Positions 47,837 through 56,714 of a stretch of 64,000 bases of DNA are shown in pieces. Source of the stretch: Actinomyces sp. oral taxon 448 str. F0400 (lineage in GTDB: Bacteria > Actinomycetota > Actinomycetes > Actinomycetales > Actinomycetaceae). Under the pieces are notes generated by a model. That model ran no database searches. It worked only from the letters and a program-made list of their open reading frames with translations, and was not told the DNA's origin. Where the stretch lies: the NCBI RefSeq assembly GCF_000220835.1, contig NZ_GL985606.1, positions 834,376 to 898,375 on the forward strand, in the 5' to 3' direction. Each line of letters begins with the position of its first letter. Within the stretch, counting starts at the first letter, position 1. A program made the translations under genes and the position numbers.

Positions 47837-49611
47837 ACGTGGTGAAGAGCAACCAGGACGTCGTGCCGCAGGACGGCGAACGCCCCCGCCCCGACGGCGT
47901 CCCTCTGGACGGACGCTACGAGGATGTCGATGTGGCCATTGTCATGGAGTCCACCTATCCGTACCTCAAGGGCGGCGTGAGCGCCGTCGTCCATGACATC
48001 ATCACCGGTAATCCTGACCTGCGCTTCGGCATCATTCACATCGCCTGGTGCTCCACCTCGCCGCTGAAGGACCTGTACACCATGCCCTCCAATGTGGCGT
48101 GGGTGCGGGTGGTCTACCTGTCGATGGAGGAGCATGAGGACTTCCTGCGCACCAGGCCGCAGGACCTGCACATGGGACGCCGGGACCGCCGGACGCTGGC
48201 CCGGCGGCTGGTGTCCGCCCTGCGTTCACTGGCCGAGGATGCCGACCCCGGGCCGTTGTGGGACCTGATCACCGACGGCATGGCTGCCTCGACCCGTCGC
48301 TACCCGCTGTGGGCCCTGCTCGGCACGCAGGAGTTCATGGAGGTCTACCGCGAGTCCATGCCGTGCCTGGGCATGAGCATGGCCGACCTGTTCTGGCTGC
48401 TGCGCGACTTCTTCTCCCTGGCCTACGCGGTGCTCTCCGAGACCATGCCGCGGGCCGCCGTCTACCACGCCCATACCACCGGCTACGCCGCGCTTCTGGC
48501 CGCCAATGCGGCCCGCGAGCACGGCACCTCCTACCTGCTGACCGAGCACAACCTCTACGTGCGCGACACCGTCAACACGCTCCTGGGCCGCCGCATGGAT
48601 CAGATCGTCACGCTGGCGGACTACCGGTTCTTCGACGTCACGCCCCGTGAGCGCATGTGGATGGCCTGGTGGCTGGAGATGGGGCGTATGTGCTATCCGA
48701 CCGCTTACACGACCACCTACCTCTACCCGGCGGCCGTCGAGGAGGCCCGGGCCCTGGGCGGTGACCCGTCCAAGGCCGTCGTCATCCCCAACGGGGTCGT
48801 CGTCGAGGAGTTCGACGCGGCTTACGCGGCGCGTCGTGCCGTGACCGGTCGGATCCGGGCCGAGGGAGCGGACGAGCACCTGTGGCGGCTCGTCTACATC
48901 GCGCGCGTCGTGCCCATCAAGGGGCTCATGGACCTCATCGAGTCCATACGGATCCTGCGCGACCGGGGCTGTCGGATTCATCTGGACGTGTGCGGCCCCA
49001 CCGAGCACGTGCCGGAGTACTACGAGCGGTGCCGGGCGCGCATCGTCGAGCTCGACCTGGCCGAGCTCATCACCATCCGCGGCACAGTCAAGGTCCGCGA
49101 GTGTCTCACCGAGTTCGATCTGTTCCTTCTGCCCTCCTACAACGAGGGCCTGCCGGTGGTCTCCCTGGAGACCATGGGGGCGGGCATCCCCACGGTGAGC
49201 ACCGACGTCGGGGCGGTGCGCACCGTCGTCGAGACCGAGGTCGTCGGCCCGGACGGGAGATCCTGGGGGCCGTGCGGTCTGGTCATCCCGCCGGGCGACC
49301 CGACGGTCATGGCCGACTGCGTCCAGCGGATCATCGGCGACATGGACTTCTACGAGCGTCTGAGCCTGGCGGCCAGGGGCAGAGTGGAGGCCGCCTACGA
49401 CCTGCGGCGCGTCAACGCCTCCTACAACGAGATCTACCGGCGCGGCGGGGCCGGCCGTCGGGAGGTCAGGCGCAGGAGCAGACGGGGGGCGGGTCGCCGG
49501 GGCGCGGGCCGGGCCGCCCGGGTCGGACGGATCAGAGCCGGGCGCAGAACCGCCCCGGCAGCCGGAGGAGTCATCGCGCCGTCCGAGGCGTGGGAAGGAG
49601 GACATTCATGA
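47830..49611 (+). CDS. PelF-like GT4 glycosyltransferase
   Basis: A 593-residue GT-B glycosyltransferase. The N-terminal Rossmann half opens IVMESTYPYLKGGVSAVVHDII, the PelF/DUF3492 hallmark, and contains AAVYHAHTTGYAALLAANAAREHGTSYLLTEHNLYVRD. The C-terminal half has the GT4 donor motifs: VVIPNGV, VYIARVVPIKGLMDLI and FLLPSYNEGLPVVSLETMGAG (E-x7-E). PelF polymerises Pel from UDP-sugars. The last roughly 50 residues are Arg-rich (RREVRRRSRRGAGRRGAGR) and atypical. GTG 47830 is chosen for GAAAGG 7 bases upstream; it overlaps the pelG-like stop and the next gene's ATG (ATGA). Confidence 0.82.
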   Translation: MVDVVKSNQDVVPQDGERPRPDGVPLDGRYEDVDVAIVMESTYPYLKGGVSAVVHDIITGNPDLRFGIIHIAWCSTSPLKDLYTMPSNVAWVRVVYLSMEEHEDFLRTRPQDLHMGRRDRRTLARRLVSALRSLAEDADPGPLWDLITDGMAASTRRYPLWALLGTQEFMEVYRESMPCLGMSMADLFWLLRDFFSLAYAVLSETMPRAAVYHAHTTGYAALLAANAAREHGTSYLLTEHNLYVRDTVNTLLGRRMDQIVTLADYRFFDVTPRERMWMAWWLEMGRMCYPTAYTTTYLYPAAVEEARALGGDPSKAVVIPNGVVVEEFDAAYAARRAVTGRIRAEGADEHLWRLVYIARVVPIKGLMDLIESIRILRDRGCRIHLDVCGPTEHVPEYYERCRARIVELDLAELITIRGTVKVRECLTEFDLFLLPSYNEGLPVVSLETMGAGIPTVSTDVGAVRTVVETEVVGPDGRSWGPCGLVIPPGDPTVMADCVQRIIGDMDFYERLSLAARGRVEAAYDLRRVNASYNEIYRRGGAGRREVRRRSRRGAGRRGAGRAARVGRIRAGRRTAPAAGGVIAPSEAWEGGHS

Positions 49612-50816
49612 CATCGAGACGGGGGTCGGGGGCCTGGATCCGTTACGGGGGCGCTCTGAGCGAGGACGAGTTGGCCTTCGCTGCGGACCACTACCGGGCG
49701 GCGATCCTCCAGCCGTGGGAGACCGGGGCGGCGGCCCGCCTGAAGGACATGCGCGAGGACATGGTGGTCCTCGCCTACAAGTGCCTGTCGTCGGTGCGGG
49801 ATTTCGAGCCGGCCGAGCGACGCGCCTCGGGCCTGAGCGCCGGCGAGGCCCGCCGGGGAGGCTGGCTGGCGCGCCGAGCCTCGGGGAATACGATCGAGTG
49901 GAGCACCTACTCGGGCCATTATCAGATGCGGGTGTGGGATGAGGCCTACCGGCGGCGCTGGACCGAACGGGTTCTGGAGGCCATGGTCGGCACCGCCTTC
50001 GACGGGGTCATGGCCGACAACGACGTCTTCGAGGATTATTACGGCATTGATCTGCCCGACTTGGATCCCGCCGACGCTTCGGCGCCCCGCAGTGCCGCCG
50101 GGCTGCGCGCCGCTTTGAGCGAGCTCGTCGACGACGCCGGGCGCGCGCTGAACGGTGAGGGACTGCTGCTCGTGCCCAACATCGCCGAGGCGCGCCGGGA
50201 GCCCGGGCGCTGGCGTCACCACGCCTCTTGGGGCGGTGGTTTCGACGAGTGTTGGCTCGGGTGGGGGGATGACTCCTTCTTCAGCGAGAACACGGCGCTC
50301 GCGCAGGTGTCGCAGCTCAATGGTCCGGGGCTGAGCATCGTGCGCACCCCCTCGGGCGGGTCGGGGCCGCGTTTCGATGGATCCCCCTCCGCCCTGTACG
50401 GGCTGGCGGCGTTCTGGGTGTTCGGAGGGGGGCCCGACTACGTGCGGACTTCGGCGGATCCGCGGCCGGGGCGGTCGAGTTGGTCGGGGACGGCATCCCC
50501 GTCGCTCCCGCGCGGTGCCGCGCTGCGCGCCTACGCGGCCACGGGGGCCGACGACTACTCGCGGACTCCCTGGTTCCCGGCGCTGGATGCGGACCTCGGG
50601 GCGCCCCTCGGCGAGGCCACGAGGGACGACGGCGTGTGGCGCCGCGATTTCGAGGGCGGAGTGGCCGCCGTCGCGCTCGGCGAGGAGGGAGGCGGCACCG
50701 TGCGTCTCCCGGCGGGCCTCAGGTCACCGGGGCCCACCGGGGACCCGGACGGTGAGGCGCTGGCTCTGGAGGTGCCCCTCAGCGCGCATCGTGGGATGAT
50801 TGCCCTGCGTGCCTGA
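49608..50816 (+). CDS. Hypothetical glycosyl hydrolase (GHL15-like) in the Pel-like operon
   Basis: A 402-residue protein with a probable TIM barrel. FDGVMADNDVFEDYYGIDLP (about residues 126-145), GEGLLLVPNIAEARREPG and WGGGFDECWLGWGDDSFF resemble the hypothetical-glycosidase GHL15 group, with Asp/Glu residues at barrel-strand ends. No signal peptide is evident, so it may be cytoplasmic. The ATG overlaps the glycosyltransferase stop with GGAGG upstream, so it belongs to the same operon. A polysaccharide-trimming or quality-control role like that of PelA is inference from position. Confidence 0.6.
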   Translation: MTSRRGSGAWIRYGGALSEDELAFAADHYRAAILQPWETGAAARLKDMREDMVVLAYKCLSSVRDFEPAERRASGLSAGEARRGGWLARRASGNTIEWSTYSGHYQMRVWDEAYRRRWTERVLEAMVGTAFDGVMADNDVFEDYYGIDLPDLDPADASAPRSAAGLRAALSELVDDAGRALNGEGLLLVPNIAEARREPGRWRHHASWGGGFDECWLGWGDDSFFSENTALAQVSQLNGPGLSIVRTPSGGSGPRFDGSPSALYGLAAFWVFGGGPDYVRTSADPRPGRSSWSGTASPSLPRGAALRAYAATGADDYSRTPWFPALDADLGAPLGEATRDDGVWRRDFEGGVAAVALGEEGGGTVRLPAGLRSPGPTGDPDGEALALEVPLSAHRGMIALRA

Positions 50817-50866
50817 GTCATGACCCGGTCCGGCTCGTGCGAGATCCGATAATGGGACTAAAGACC

Positions 50867-50882
50867 TGTCAAACGTTAGTCA
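50867..50882. promoter_or_regulatory. LacI-type operator before the sugar transporter gene
   Basis: TGTCAAACGTTAGTCA has the LacI-family form TG-N3-AACGTT-N3-CA with a perfect AACGTT core. It lies about 137 bases before the GPH/SUT-type transporter. No LacI gene is in the window, so the regulator must be elsewhere. Confidence 0.55.
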
Positions 50883-51018
50883 TGTTGGGTGGATCATTGA
50901 CCTGCTTGACTTCCTGAGATCCCCGCCGTCCCGTACAGCGTTCTCTCGGGCAGGAAGCGCGGCGTCCGTCTCGGGCGGCGTCGACAGAGTTCCACAGGGC
51001 CCAGGACAAGGATGACCT

Positions 51019-52428
51019 ATGGCACAGACTTCCCAGAATAGCGCGGCGGACATCGCGCACAAGCCCATGATGAGCACTGCTCAGATCCTGCTGATGAACG
51101 TCGGATTCTTCGGCATCCAGTACTCCTTCGGCATGCAGCAGAACGCCATGTCGCCCATCTACCAGTTCCTCGGGGCTTCCGCTGACGAGATCCCCATCCT
51201 CAATCTGGCCGGACCCGTCACCGGCCTGCTCATCCAACCGCTCATCGGGGCGCTCTCGGACCGGACCTGGAGCGAGAAGTGGGGACGCCGTAAGCCCTTC
51301 TTCCTCATCGGGGCCGTCGGCTGCTCCGTGTTCCTGTTCCTCATGCCCTTCGTCACCGCCGTGTGGATGGCGGTGCTGTGCCTGTGGCTGCTGGACGTCT
51401 CGAACAACACGGCCATGGAGCCCTACCGGGCCTTCATCGGCGACCGCCTGCCCTCCAAGCAGCTCGCCAAGGGCTTCCTCGCCCAGTCCCTGTTCATCGG
51501 CGCCGGCTCGGCCCTGGCCGCCGGGACCCTCGTCGTTCTGGAGAAGACCCTGGCGGGCGCCACCGCCGCCGGCATCCCCTACTGGGTCTTCGGCGCCTTC
51601 ATGGTGGGCTCGGTGTGCTCCATCGGCTCGGTGCTCATCTCGGTGCTCTCCACCAAGGAGCTGCCGCCCACGCCGGAGGGCTTGGTCGAGCTCGAGCGCA
51701 AGAAGCGGGAGGAGGGCCCCTTCGGCTTCGTCAAGGACATCGGCGTCGCCATCGTCGAGATGCCCCGCGGCCTGAAGAAGATGGCCCTGGTCTACCTCTT
51801 CCAGTGGTACGCCATGAACGTCTTCTGGCAGTACCTGGGCCTCATGTGCGCGGCCGCCTACTTCGGAGTCGACGTCCATCAGGAGGGGTACGCCGAGACG
51901 GCCGCCTTCAACGACGCTTCCGGTTTCGCCACCGGGCTCATGGTCGTCTACTACGTCTCCTGCACGGTCGTCGCCCTCTTCCTGGCGCGACTGGCCAACC
52001 GCATCGGCCCCAAGCACGTCCACACCGCGGCGCTGTGCCTCGCCGCCGTCTGCCTGGTCCTGCTCACCCGCATCGGCAGCCCCGGCCACACCGCGGTCCT
52101 CTACCTGCCCATGATCGGCATTGGTGTGGCCTGGGCTTCTATTACGGGCGTACCCTACATCATGGCCATTGAGATGATCCGCAAGGAGCGCCGAGGCGTC
52201 TACATGGGCGTTATCAATATGATGATCGTCATCCCCCAGTTCATCCAGACCCTCACCTTCGGTCCCATTTACAAGCACCTGCTCGGCGATCACCCGGTCA
52301 ACGCCCTGCTCTTCGTCGCAGTCTTCCTCATCATCGCCGGTCTGCTCATCGAGTGGATCGACACCGTCAAGGACGCGGACCCGCGGGTGCGCGCCGCCGT
52401 CACCACGACCGAGACCGCCGTCGCCTGA
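51019..52428 (+). CDS. GPH/SLC45-like MFS disaccharide transporter
   Basis: A 469-residue 12-helix protein. The motif GPVTGLLIQPLIGALSDRTWSEKWGRRKPFFLIGAVG (about residues 70-106) and LWLLDVSNNTAMEPYRAFIGDRLP are hallmarks of the sucrose/maltose-type (SUT, SLC45-like) carriers. It probably imports sucrose or a related alpha-glucoside with protons. AAGGATG precedes the ATG. The upstream LacI-type operator fits sugar induction. No glycosidase is adjacent. Confidence 0.85.
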   Translation: MAQTSQNSAADIAHKPMMSTAQILLMNVGFFGIQYSFGMQQNAMSPIYQFLGASADEIPILNLAGPVTGLLIQPLIGALSDRTWSEKWGRRKPFFLIGAVGCSVFLFLMPFVTAVWMAVLCLWLLDVSNNTAMEPYRAFIGDRLPSKQLAKGFLAQSLFIGAGSALAAGTLVVLEKTLAGATAAGIPYWVFGAFMVGSVCSIGSVLISVLSTKELPPTPEGLVELERKKREEGPFGFVKDIGVAIVEMPRGLKKMALVYLFQWYAMNVFWQYLGLMCAAAYFGVDVHQEGYAETAAFNDASGFATGLMVVYYVSCTVVALFLARLANRIGPKHVHTAALCLAAVCLVLLTRIGSPGHTAVLYLPMIGIGVAWASITGVPYIMAIEMIRKERRGVYMGVINMMIVIPQFIQTLTFGPIYKHLLGDHPVNALLFVAVFLIIAGLLIEWIDTVKDADPRVRAAVTTTETAVA

Positions 52429-52468
52429 CCGACCAGCACCCGCGACACACGCGAAAGGACCGATACTC

Positions 52469-52915
52469 GTGTATACAACCATTGTCGCTGGAGTCGGCGA
52501 CCTCGTGGAGGACAAGCACGTCCTCGATCGCGCCTTCGAGATGGCCCGCCTCAACGACGCCACCCTTCTGCTCGTCGCGGGCTTCGACCCGGTCACGGCC
52601 CGGGACAGGGCCCGTCTGACCGATGCGGCGTCGGAGCCGCGCTTCTCCGAGACCCATCTGAGTGAGGAGGAGGCCTACGACCTCGTCGAGCGGGCGCGCA
52701 CCCTCGCCGTCGAGCACGGAGTGCCCCTGTGCCAGGGGGTCGTTGTGGCGGGGGCGGCGGTCTCCGCCCTCACCTTCGTCGCCGTCGAGGCGCAGGCGGA
52801 TCTCGTCGTCGTCGGTTCCCACGGCGTTGATTCGCTCCTGGGCAGGCTGTTCGGCGCGGTCAGCATCCAGGTGCTGCGCAAATCGGAGTGCGACGTCCTC
52901 GTCGTCGTGCCCTGA
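52469..52915 (+). CDS. Universal stress protein UspA family
   Basis: A 148-residue single Usp domain with the ATP-binding signature GSHGVDSLLGRLFGAVS (about residues 115-131; G-x2-G-x9-G) and the C-terminal strand ECDVLVVVP. It starts with GTG behind GAAAGGA and follows the sugar transporter by 40 bases, so the two are probably co-transcribed. The precise role is unknown; members modulate stress or transporter activity. Confidence 0.9.
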   Translation: MYTTIVAGVGDLVEDKHVLDRAFEMARLNDATLLLVAGFDPVTARDRARLTDAASEPRFSETHLSEEEAYDLVERARTLAVEHGVPLCQGVVVAGAAVSALTFVAVEAQADLVVVGSHGVDSLLGRLFGAVSIQVLRKSECDVLVVVP

Positions 52916-53106
52916 TGGCGACGATGTCCTCGCCCCCCCGAGCGCCCTCCGCGAGCGGGGGTGACGGACGCACCGTGACTGTGCTCCCGCCTTGGGTATG
53001 GACCATACGTCCATCATGCAGGGCGAGACGGCGGACGCTCGGCCCATCAAGGGCGGAGGAAGGGCGCGCGGAGCGGATCCGCCGGGATCAGCGCAGACTG
53101 GTACCC

Positions 53107-53297
53107 ATGAGACGGCGCCGCGGACTGCGCGCCGACGACGTCACCGTCATCGAGGAGTCGGCTCTGCGCAGAGCCATCATGGGCTCCGTCGTCAGCAACA
53201 TCATGGAGTGGTACACCATCGGTGTCTGCCCTTCTACCCCTATATCGCCGTCCTGATCGGCCGGGCATTCCTGCCCGACGAGGCCGGCGGTCTCTGA
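53107..53297 (+). pseudogene. Remnant of an MHS-family MFS transporter N-terminus
   Basis: The frame from ATG 53107 reads ESALRRAIMGSVVSNIMEWYTIGV, the conserved first-helix start of metabolite:H+ symporters (usual pattern GxxxGNxxEWYDFGxYG). It then loses frame near 53225. Another frame continues LPFYPYIAVLIGRAFLPDEAGGL, matching the end of helix 1, before stopping at 53297. About 400 residues are missing. This is a truncated, frameshifted relic between uspA and ppdK. Confidence 0.7.
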
Positions 53298-53361
53298 GCG
53301 GGGCCGGCTCGCGCCCCTCCCGCCTGGGCGGGCAGAATGGGGCGCGCTGAGACCGATGAGT

Positions 53362-53390
53362 TTGGTCTAGGACCGAGGTCACATTAGAGT
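53362..53390 (+). promoter_or_regulatory. Promoter of ppdK
   Basis: TTGGTC (53362-53367) and TAGAGT (53385-53390) with 17-base spacing, about 80 bases before the ppdK start. Confidence 0.55.
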
Positions 53391-53469
53391 GATGCACGAG
53401 ACGACGCGGTGTCTGCGTCGTGCCTGCGTCAGGATGACGTGAGACCGAACGAGATCGAAAGGGGCATGG

Positions 53470-56190
53470 ATGCCCACGTACGTGTACCGTTTCAGCGAGG
53501 GGACCAAGGACCAGAAGGACCTCTTGGGCGGCAAAGGGGCCAACCTCGCCGAGATGACCCGCCTCGGCCTACCGGTTCCACCCGGATTCACCATCACCAC
53601 TGATGCCTGCCGCGCCTATCTGGCCGACGGCGCCGTCCCCGATGAGCTCGCCGTCCAGGTCACCACCGCGCTGCGCGGGGTCGAGGAGGAGCTCGGCCGT
53701 GAGCTCGGAGCGGCGAAGGATCCGTTGCTGGTCTCCGTGCGCTCCGGTGCCAAATTCTCCATGCCCGGCATGATGGAGACCGTCCTGAATATCGGGCTCA
53801 ACGACGACTCCGTCGTCGGGCTGGGGGAGGTCTCCGGCGACGAACGCTTCGCCTGGGACTCCTACCGGCGTCTGATCCAGATGTTCGGCAAGACGGTGCT
53901 GGACATCGACGGCGATCACTTCTCCCGGGTGCTGGATGCCAAGAAGGCCGAGCGCGGAGTCGGCCTCGACTACGAGTTGAGCGTGGATGCGCTCAGAGAG
54001 CTGGTCGAGGAGTACAAGCGGATCGTGGTCGAGCGCGCCGGCATCGACTTCCCCCAGGACCCCCGTGTCCAGCTCGACATGGCCACCGAGGCCGTCTTCC
54101 GCTCCTGGAACACCGAGCGCGCCCACATCTACCGCCGCCGTGAGAAGATCCCGCACGACCTGGGCACCGCCGTCAATGTGTGCACCATGGTTTTCGGCAA
54201 CATGGGGAAGACCTCCGGCACCGGCGTCTGCTTCACCCGCGACCCCTCCACCGGCCGCTCCGGCGTCTACGGCGACTACCTGGTCAACGCCCAGGGTGAG
54301 GACGTCGTCGCCGGTATCCGCAACACCCTGTCGCTGACGGACCTGGAGCGTTTGGACAAGACCTCCTACGACGACCTGCGTGCCGCTATGCGCAAGCTCG
54401 AGACCCACTACCGCGACCTGTGCGACATCGAGTTCACCATCGAGCGCGGCAAGCTGTGGCTCCTGCAGACCCGTGTGGGCAAGCGCACCGCCGCGGCCGC
54501 CTTCCGTGTGGCCACCCAGCTGGTCGACGAGAAGCTCATTACTGCCGACGAGGCCCTCACCCGCGTCACCGGCGAGCAGCTTACCCAGCTCATGTTCCCC
54601 CAATTCGCCGACGTCGGGGACCGCGACCTGCTCACCCGCGCCATGCCGGCCTCCCCGGGCGCGGCCGTCGGTCACATCGTTTTCGACAATTCCGAGGCCA
54701 TCGCGCGTTCGCAGGCCGGCGAGCCGGTTATCCTCGTGCGCCGTGAGACCAATCCCGACGATCTGCCCGGCATGGTCGCGGCCACCGGCGTGCTCACCTC
54801 CCGCGGGGGCAAGACCTCGCACGCCGCCGTCGTCGCCCGAGGCATGGGCAAGACCTGCGTGTGCGGCGCGGACGCCCTCGAGGTGGACGCCGAGGCCAGG
54901 ACCGTGCGCGTCGCCGGACGCGAGGAGGTGCTCACCTCCGAGGCGATCATCGCCATCGACGGGCAGACGGGCGAGGTCTTCCTCGGCGAGGTCCCCGTCG
55001 TCGACTCCCCGGTCATGACCTACCTGCGCCGCGGCCTGGAGACGGCTCTGGACTACGCCGGGGACGTCGACACCCGCGAACTCGTCACCAGCGTGGACCG
55101 CCTCATGCGTCATGCGGACGAGGTCGGGCGTCTCCGGGTGCGGGCCAACGCCGACACCCCCGACGACGCCCGCCACGCCCTCCACCGCGGGGCCAGGGGC
55201 GTGGGCCTGTGCCGCACCGAGCACATGTTTCTCGGTGAGCGCAAGAAGTTCGTGCAGAACCTCATCCTCGCCGCCGACGACGCCGAACGGGAGGACGCTC
55301 TGGCGGCCCTGCTGCCCCTGCAGAAGGGCGACTTCGTCCAGATGCTCGCCACGATGGATGGCAGGCCCATGACGGTGCGCCTCATCGACCCGCCGCTGCA
55401 CGAGTTTCTGCCGGACCTGACCGAGCTGAGCGTCAAGGTAGCTCTCGACCGCGAGCGCGGCGTCCTCGACAGCGCCGATGAGACGCTGCTCACCATCGTG
55501 CGCAAGAGTCACGAGGCCAACCCGATGCTCGGCCTGCGCGGCGTGCGCCTGCTGCTGATCATGCCGGGCCTCATCGAACTGCAGGTGAGGGCCATTGCCG
55601 AGGCCGCCGTCGAGCGCCTCGCGGCCGGCGGCGACCCCCATCCGGAGATCATGGTTCCGCTCATCGGCTCGGTTCGGGAGATGCAGATCGCCCGTGAGCG
55701 CGTCGAGGCCGTCCTCCGCGAGGTCTCGGCGGATTCCGGCTACGCGCTCGACTTCCCGATCGGGTGCATGATCGAGCTGCCGCGCGCTGCGCTGACCGCC
55801 GACCACATTGCCGAGGAGGCCGACTTCTTCTCCTTCGGCACCAACGATCTGACTCAGACCACGTGGGGCTTCTCCCGCGACGACGTTGAGTCCTCCTTCG
55901 TGGGTCGGTACATCGAGGGGGGCATTTTCGGGACCTCGCCGTTCGAGTCCATTGACGCCGACGGTGTGGGCGGCATGGTGCGTCTGGGTATCGAGGGCGG
56001 GCGCTCGACCAGACCGGGCATGACGATGGGCGTGTGCGGCGAGCACGGCGGCGATCCGGAGTCCATCGACTTCTTCCACCGGGCCGGGCTCGACTACGTG
56101 TCCTGCTCGCCGTTCCGTGTTCCGGTCGCCCGGTTGGAGGCCGGTCGCGCCGCGGTGGCGTTCCCGGGGACGGCTTCCGGAGTGAAATGA
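53470..56190 (+). CDS. ppdK: Pyruvate, phosphate dikinase
   Basis: A 906-residue PPDK interconverting pyruvate + ATP + Pi and PEP + AMP + PPi. The N-terminal ATP-grasp domain (KDLLGGKGANLAEMTRLGLPVPPGFTITT; SVRSGAKFSMPGMMETVLN) is followed by the swivelling phosphohistidine domain (TSRGGKTSHAAVVARGMGKTCV; His about 450) and the PEP-binding barrel (GLCRTEHMF; CMIELPRAALTAD; FFSFGTNDLTQTTWGFSRDD; CSPFRVPVARL with catalytic Cys about 879). Length and motifs are complete. AAAGGGG precedes the ATG. It has its own promoter and a terminator behind it. Confidence 0.98.
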   Translation: MPTYVYRFSEGTKDQKDLLGGKGANLAEMTRLGLPVPPGFTITTDACRAYLADGAVPDELAVQVTTALRGVEEELGRELGAAKDPLLVSVRSGAKFSMPGMMETVLNIGLNDDSVVGLGEVSGDERFAWDSYRRLIQMFGKTVLDIDGDHFSRVLDAKKAERGVGLDYELSVDALRELVEEYKRIVVERAGIDFPQDPRVQLDMATEAVFRSWNTERAHIYRRREKIPHDLGTAVNVCTMVFGNMGKTSGTGVCFTRDPSTGRSGVYGDYLVNAQGEDVVAGIRNTLSLTDLERLDKTSYDDLRAAMRKLETHYRDLCDIEFTIERGKLWLLQTRVGKRTAAAAFRVATQLVDEKLITADEALTRVTGEQLTQLMFPQFADVGDRDLLTRAMPASPGAAVGHIVFDNSEAIARSQAGEPVILVRRETNPDDLPGMVAATGVLTSRGGKTSHAAVVARGMGKTCVCGADALEVDAEARTVRVAGREEVLTSEAIIAIDGQTGEVFLGEVPVVDSPVMTYLRRGLETALDYAGDVDTRELVTSVDRLMRHADEVGRLRVRANADTPDDARHALHRGARGVGLCRTEHMFLGERKKFVQNLILAADDAEREDALAALLPLQKGDFVQMLATMDGRPMTVRLIDPPLHEFLPDLTELSVKVALDRERGVLDSADETLLTIVRKSHEANPMLGLRGVRLLLIMPGLIELQVRAIAEAAVERLAAGGDPHPEIMVPLIGSVREMQIARERVEAVLREVSADSGYALDFPIGCMIELPRAALTADHIAEEADFFSFGTNDLTQTTWGFSRDDVESSFVGRYIEGGIFGTSPFESIDADGVGGMVRLGIEGGRSTRPGMTMGVCGEHGGDPESIDFFHRAGLDYVSCSPFRVPVARLEAGRAAVAFPGTASGVK

Positions 56191-56233
56191 CGCCGGTACT
56201 GGCGGGCCGGGCTTCGCATTCGGCTCGCTGAGT

Positions 56234-56266
56234 CGGGCGGGCCGGACTTCGCATCCGGCCCGCCCG
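56234..56266 (+). terminator. Terminator of ppdK
   Basis: A 13-bp GC-rich stem (56234-56246 with 56254-56266) with loop CTTCGCA starts 43 bases past the stop. A decayed copy of the same sequence lies just upstream (about 56202-56223), so the element appears tandemly duplicated. Confidence 0.75.
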
Positions 56267-56714
56267 CTGCTGTCACCGTCCCGCCCGTCTTCGACCGGGC
56301 CTGCCGGGAATTCCGCTTCCACCCCGGCGTCATCGTCACCGATGAGCTCGATCGCGTCATCCCACGCATTCCCGAGGCGATCGCCGAACCCGGCCGAGCT
56401 CGTCGGGGCGTCGTCTCATGGGCCGTCGCCGGGCGCTTCTCGCAGAGCGCAGTGCCGCCCGGTCCGGCCGACGGGGCGGGTGATGCGGCGAGCGCGGATG
56501 CCCGCTCTCGCAACGACCTCGCCCGATGCGTCGAACGGACCGGGGAGCGCTCGTCTCTCGCGCGCCCCGCCGTCGCCGTCTGCTAGCACGTCTCGCCCCG
56601 GAATCCGTGGTGCCGCACCGGTGGCGAGCATGAGAGGATGGCCGGACGGATGGCGTCACCGCCCGGGGCCGCCGTTACGACCGAGTTGATCGAGATGATC
56701 CAGAGAGGCACGTT
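56267..56714. other. 448-base region without a supported gene
   Basis: No initiating gene is evident. On the plus strand 56272-56586 is open and shows coding-like codon use (FDRACREFRFHPGVIVTDEL, then DRVIPRIPEAIAEP) but has no start codon in its first half, so it may be a gene remnant. AGAGAGG at 56701-56707 is the ribosome site of the next gene. Confidence 0.4.

Noticed and set aside
56272-56586. Coding-like open stretch after ppdK
   Set aside because: There is no start codon in its first half and no recognised family, so it is described only as a possible remnant within the intergenic region.
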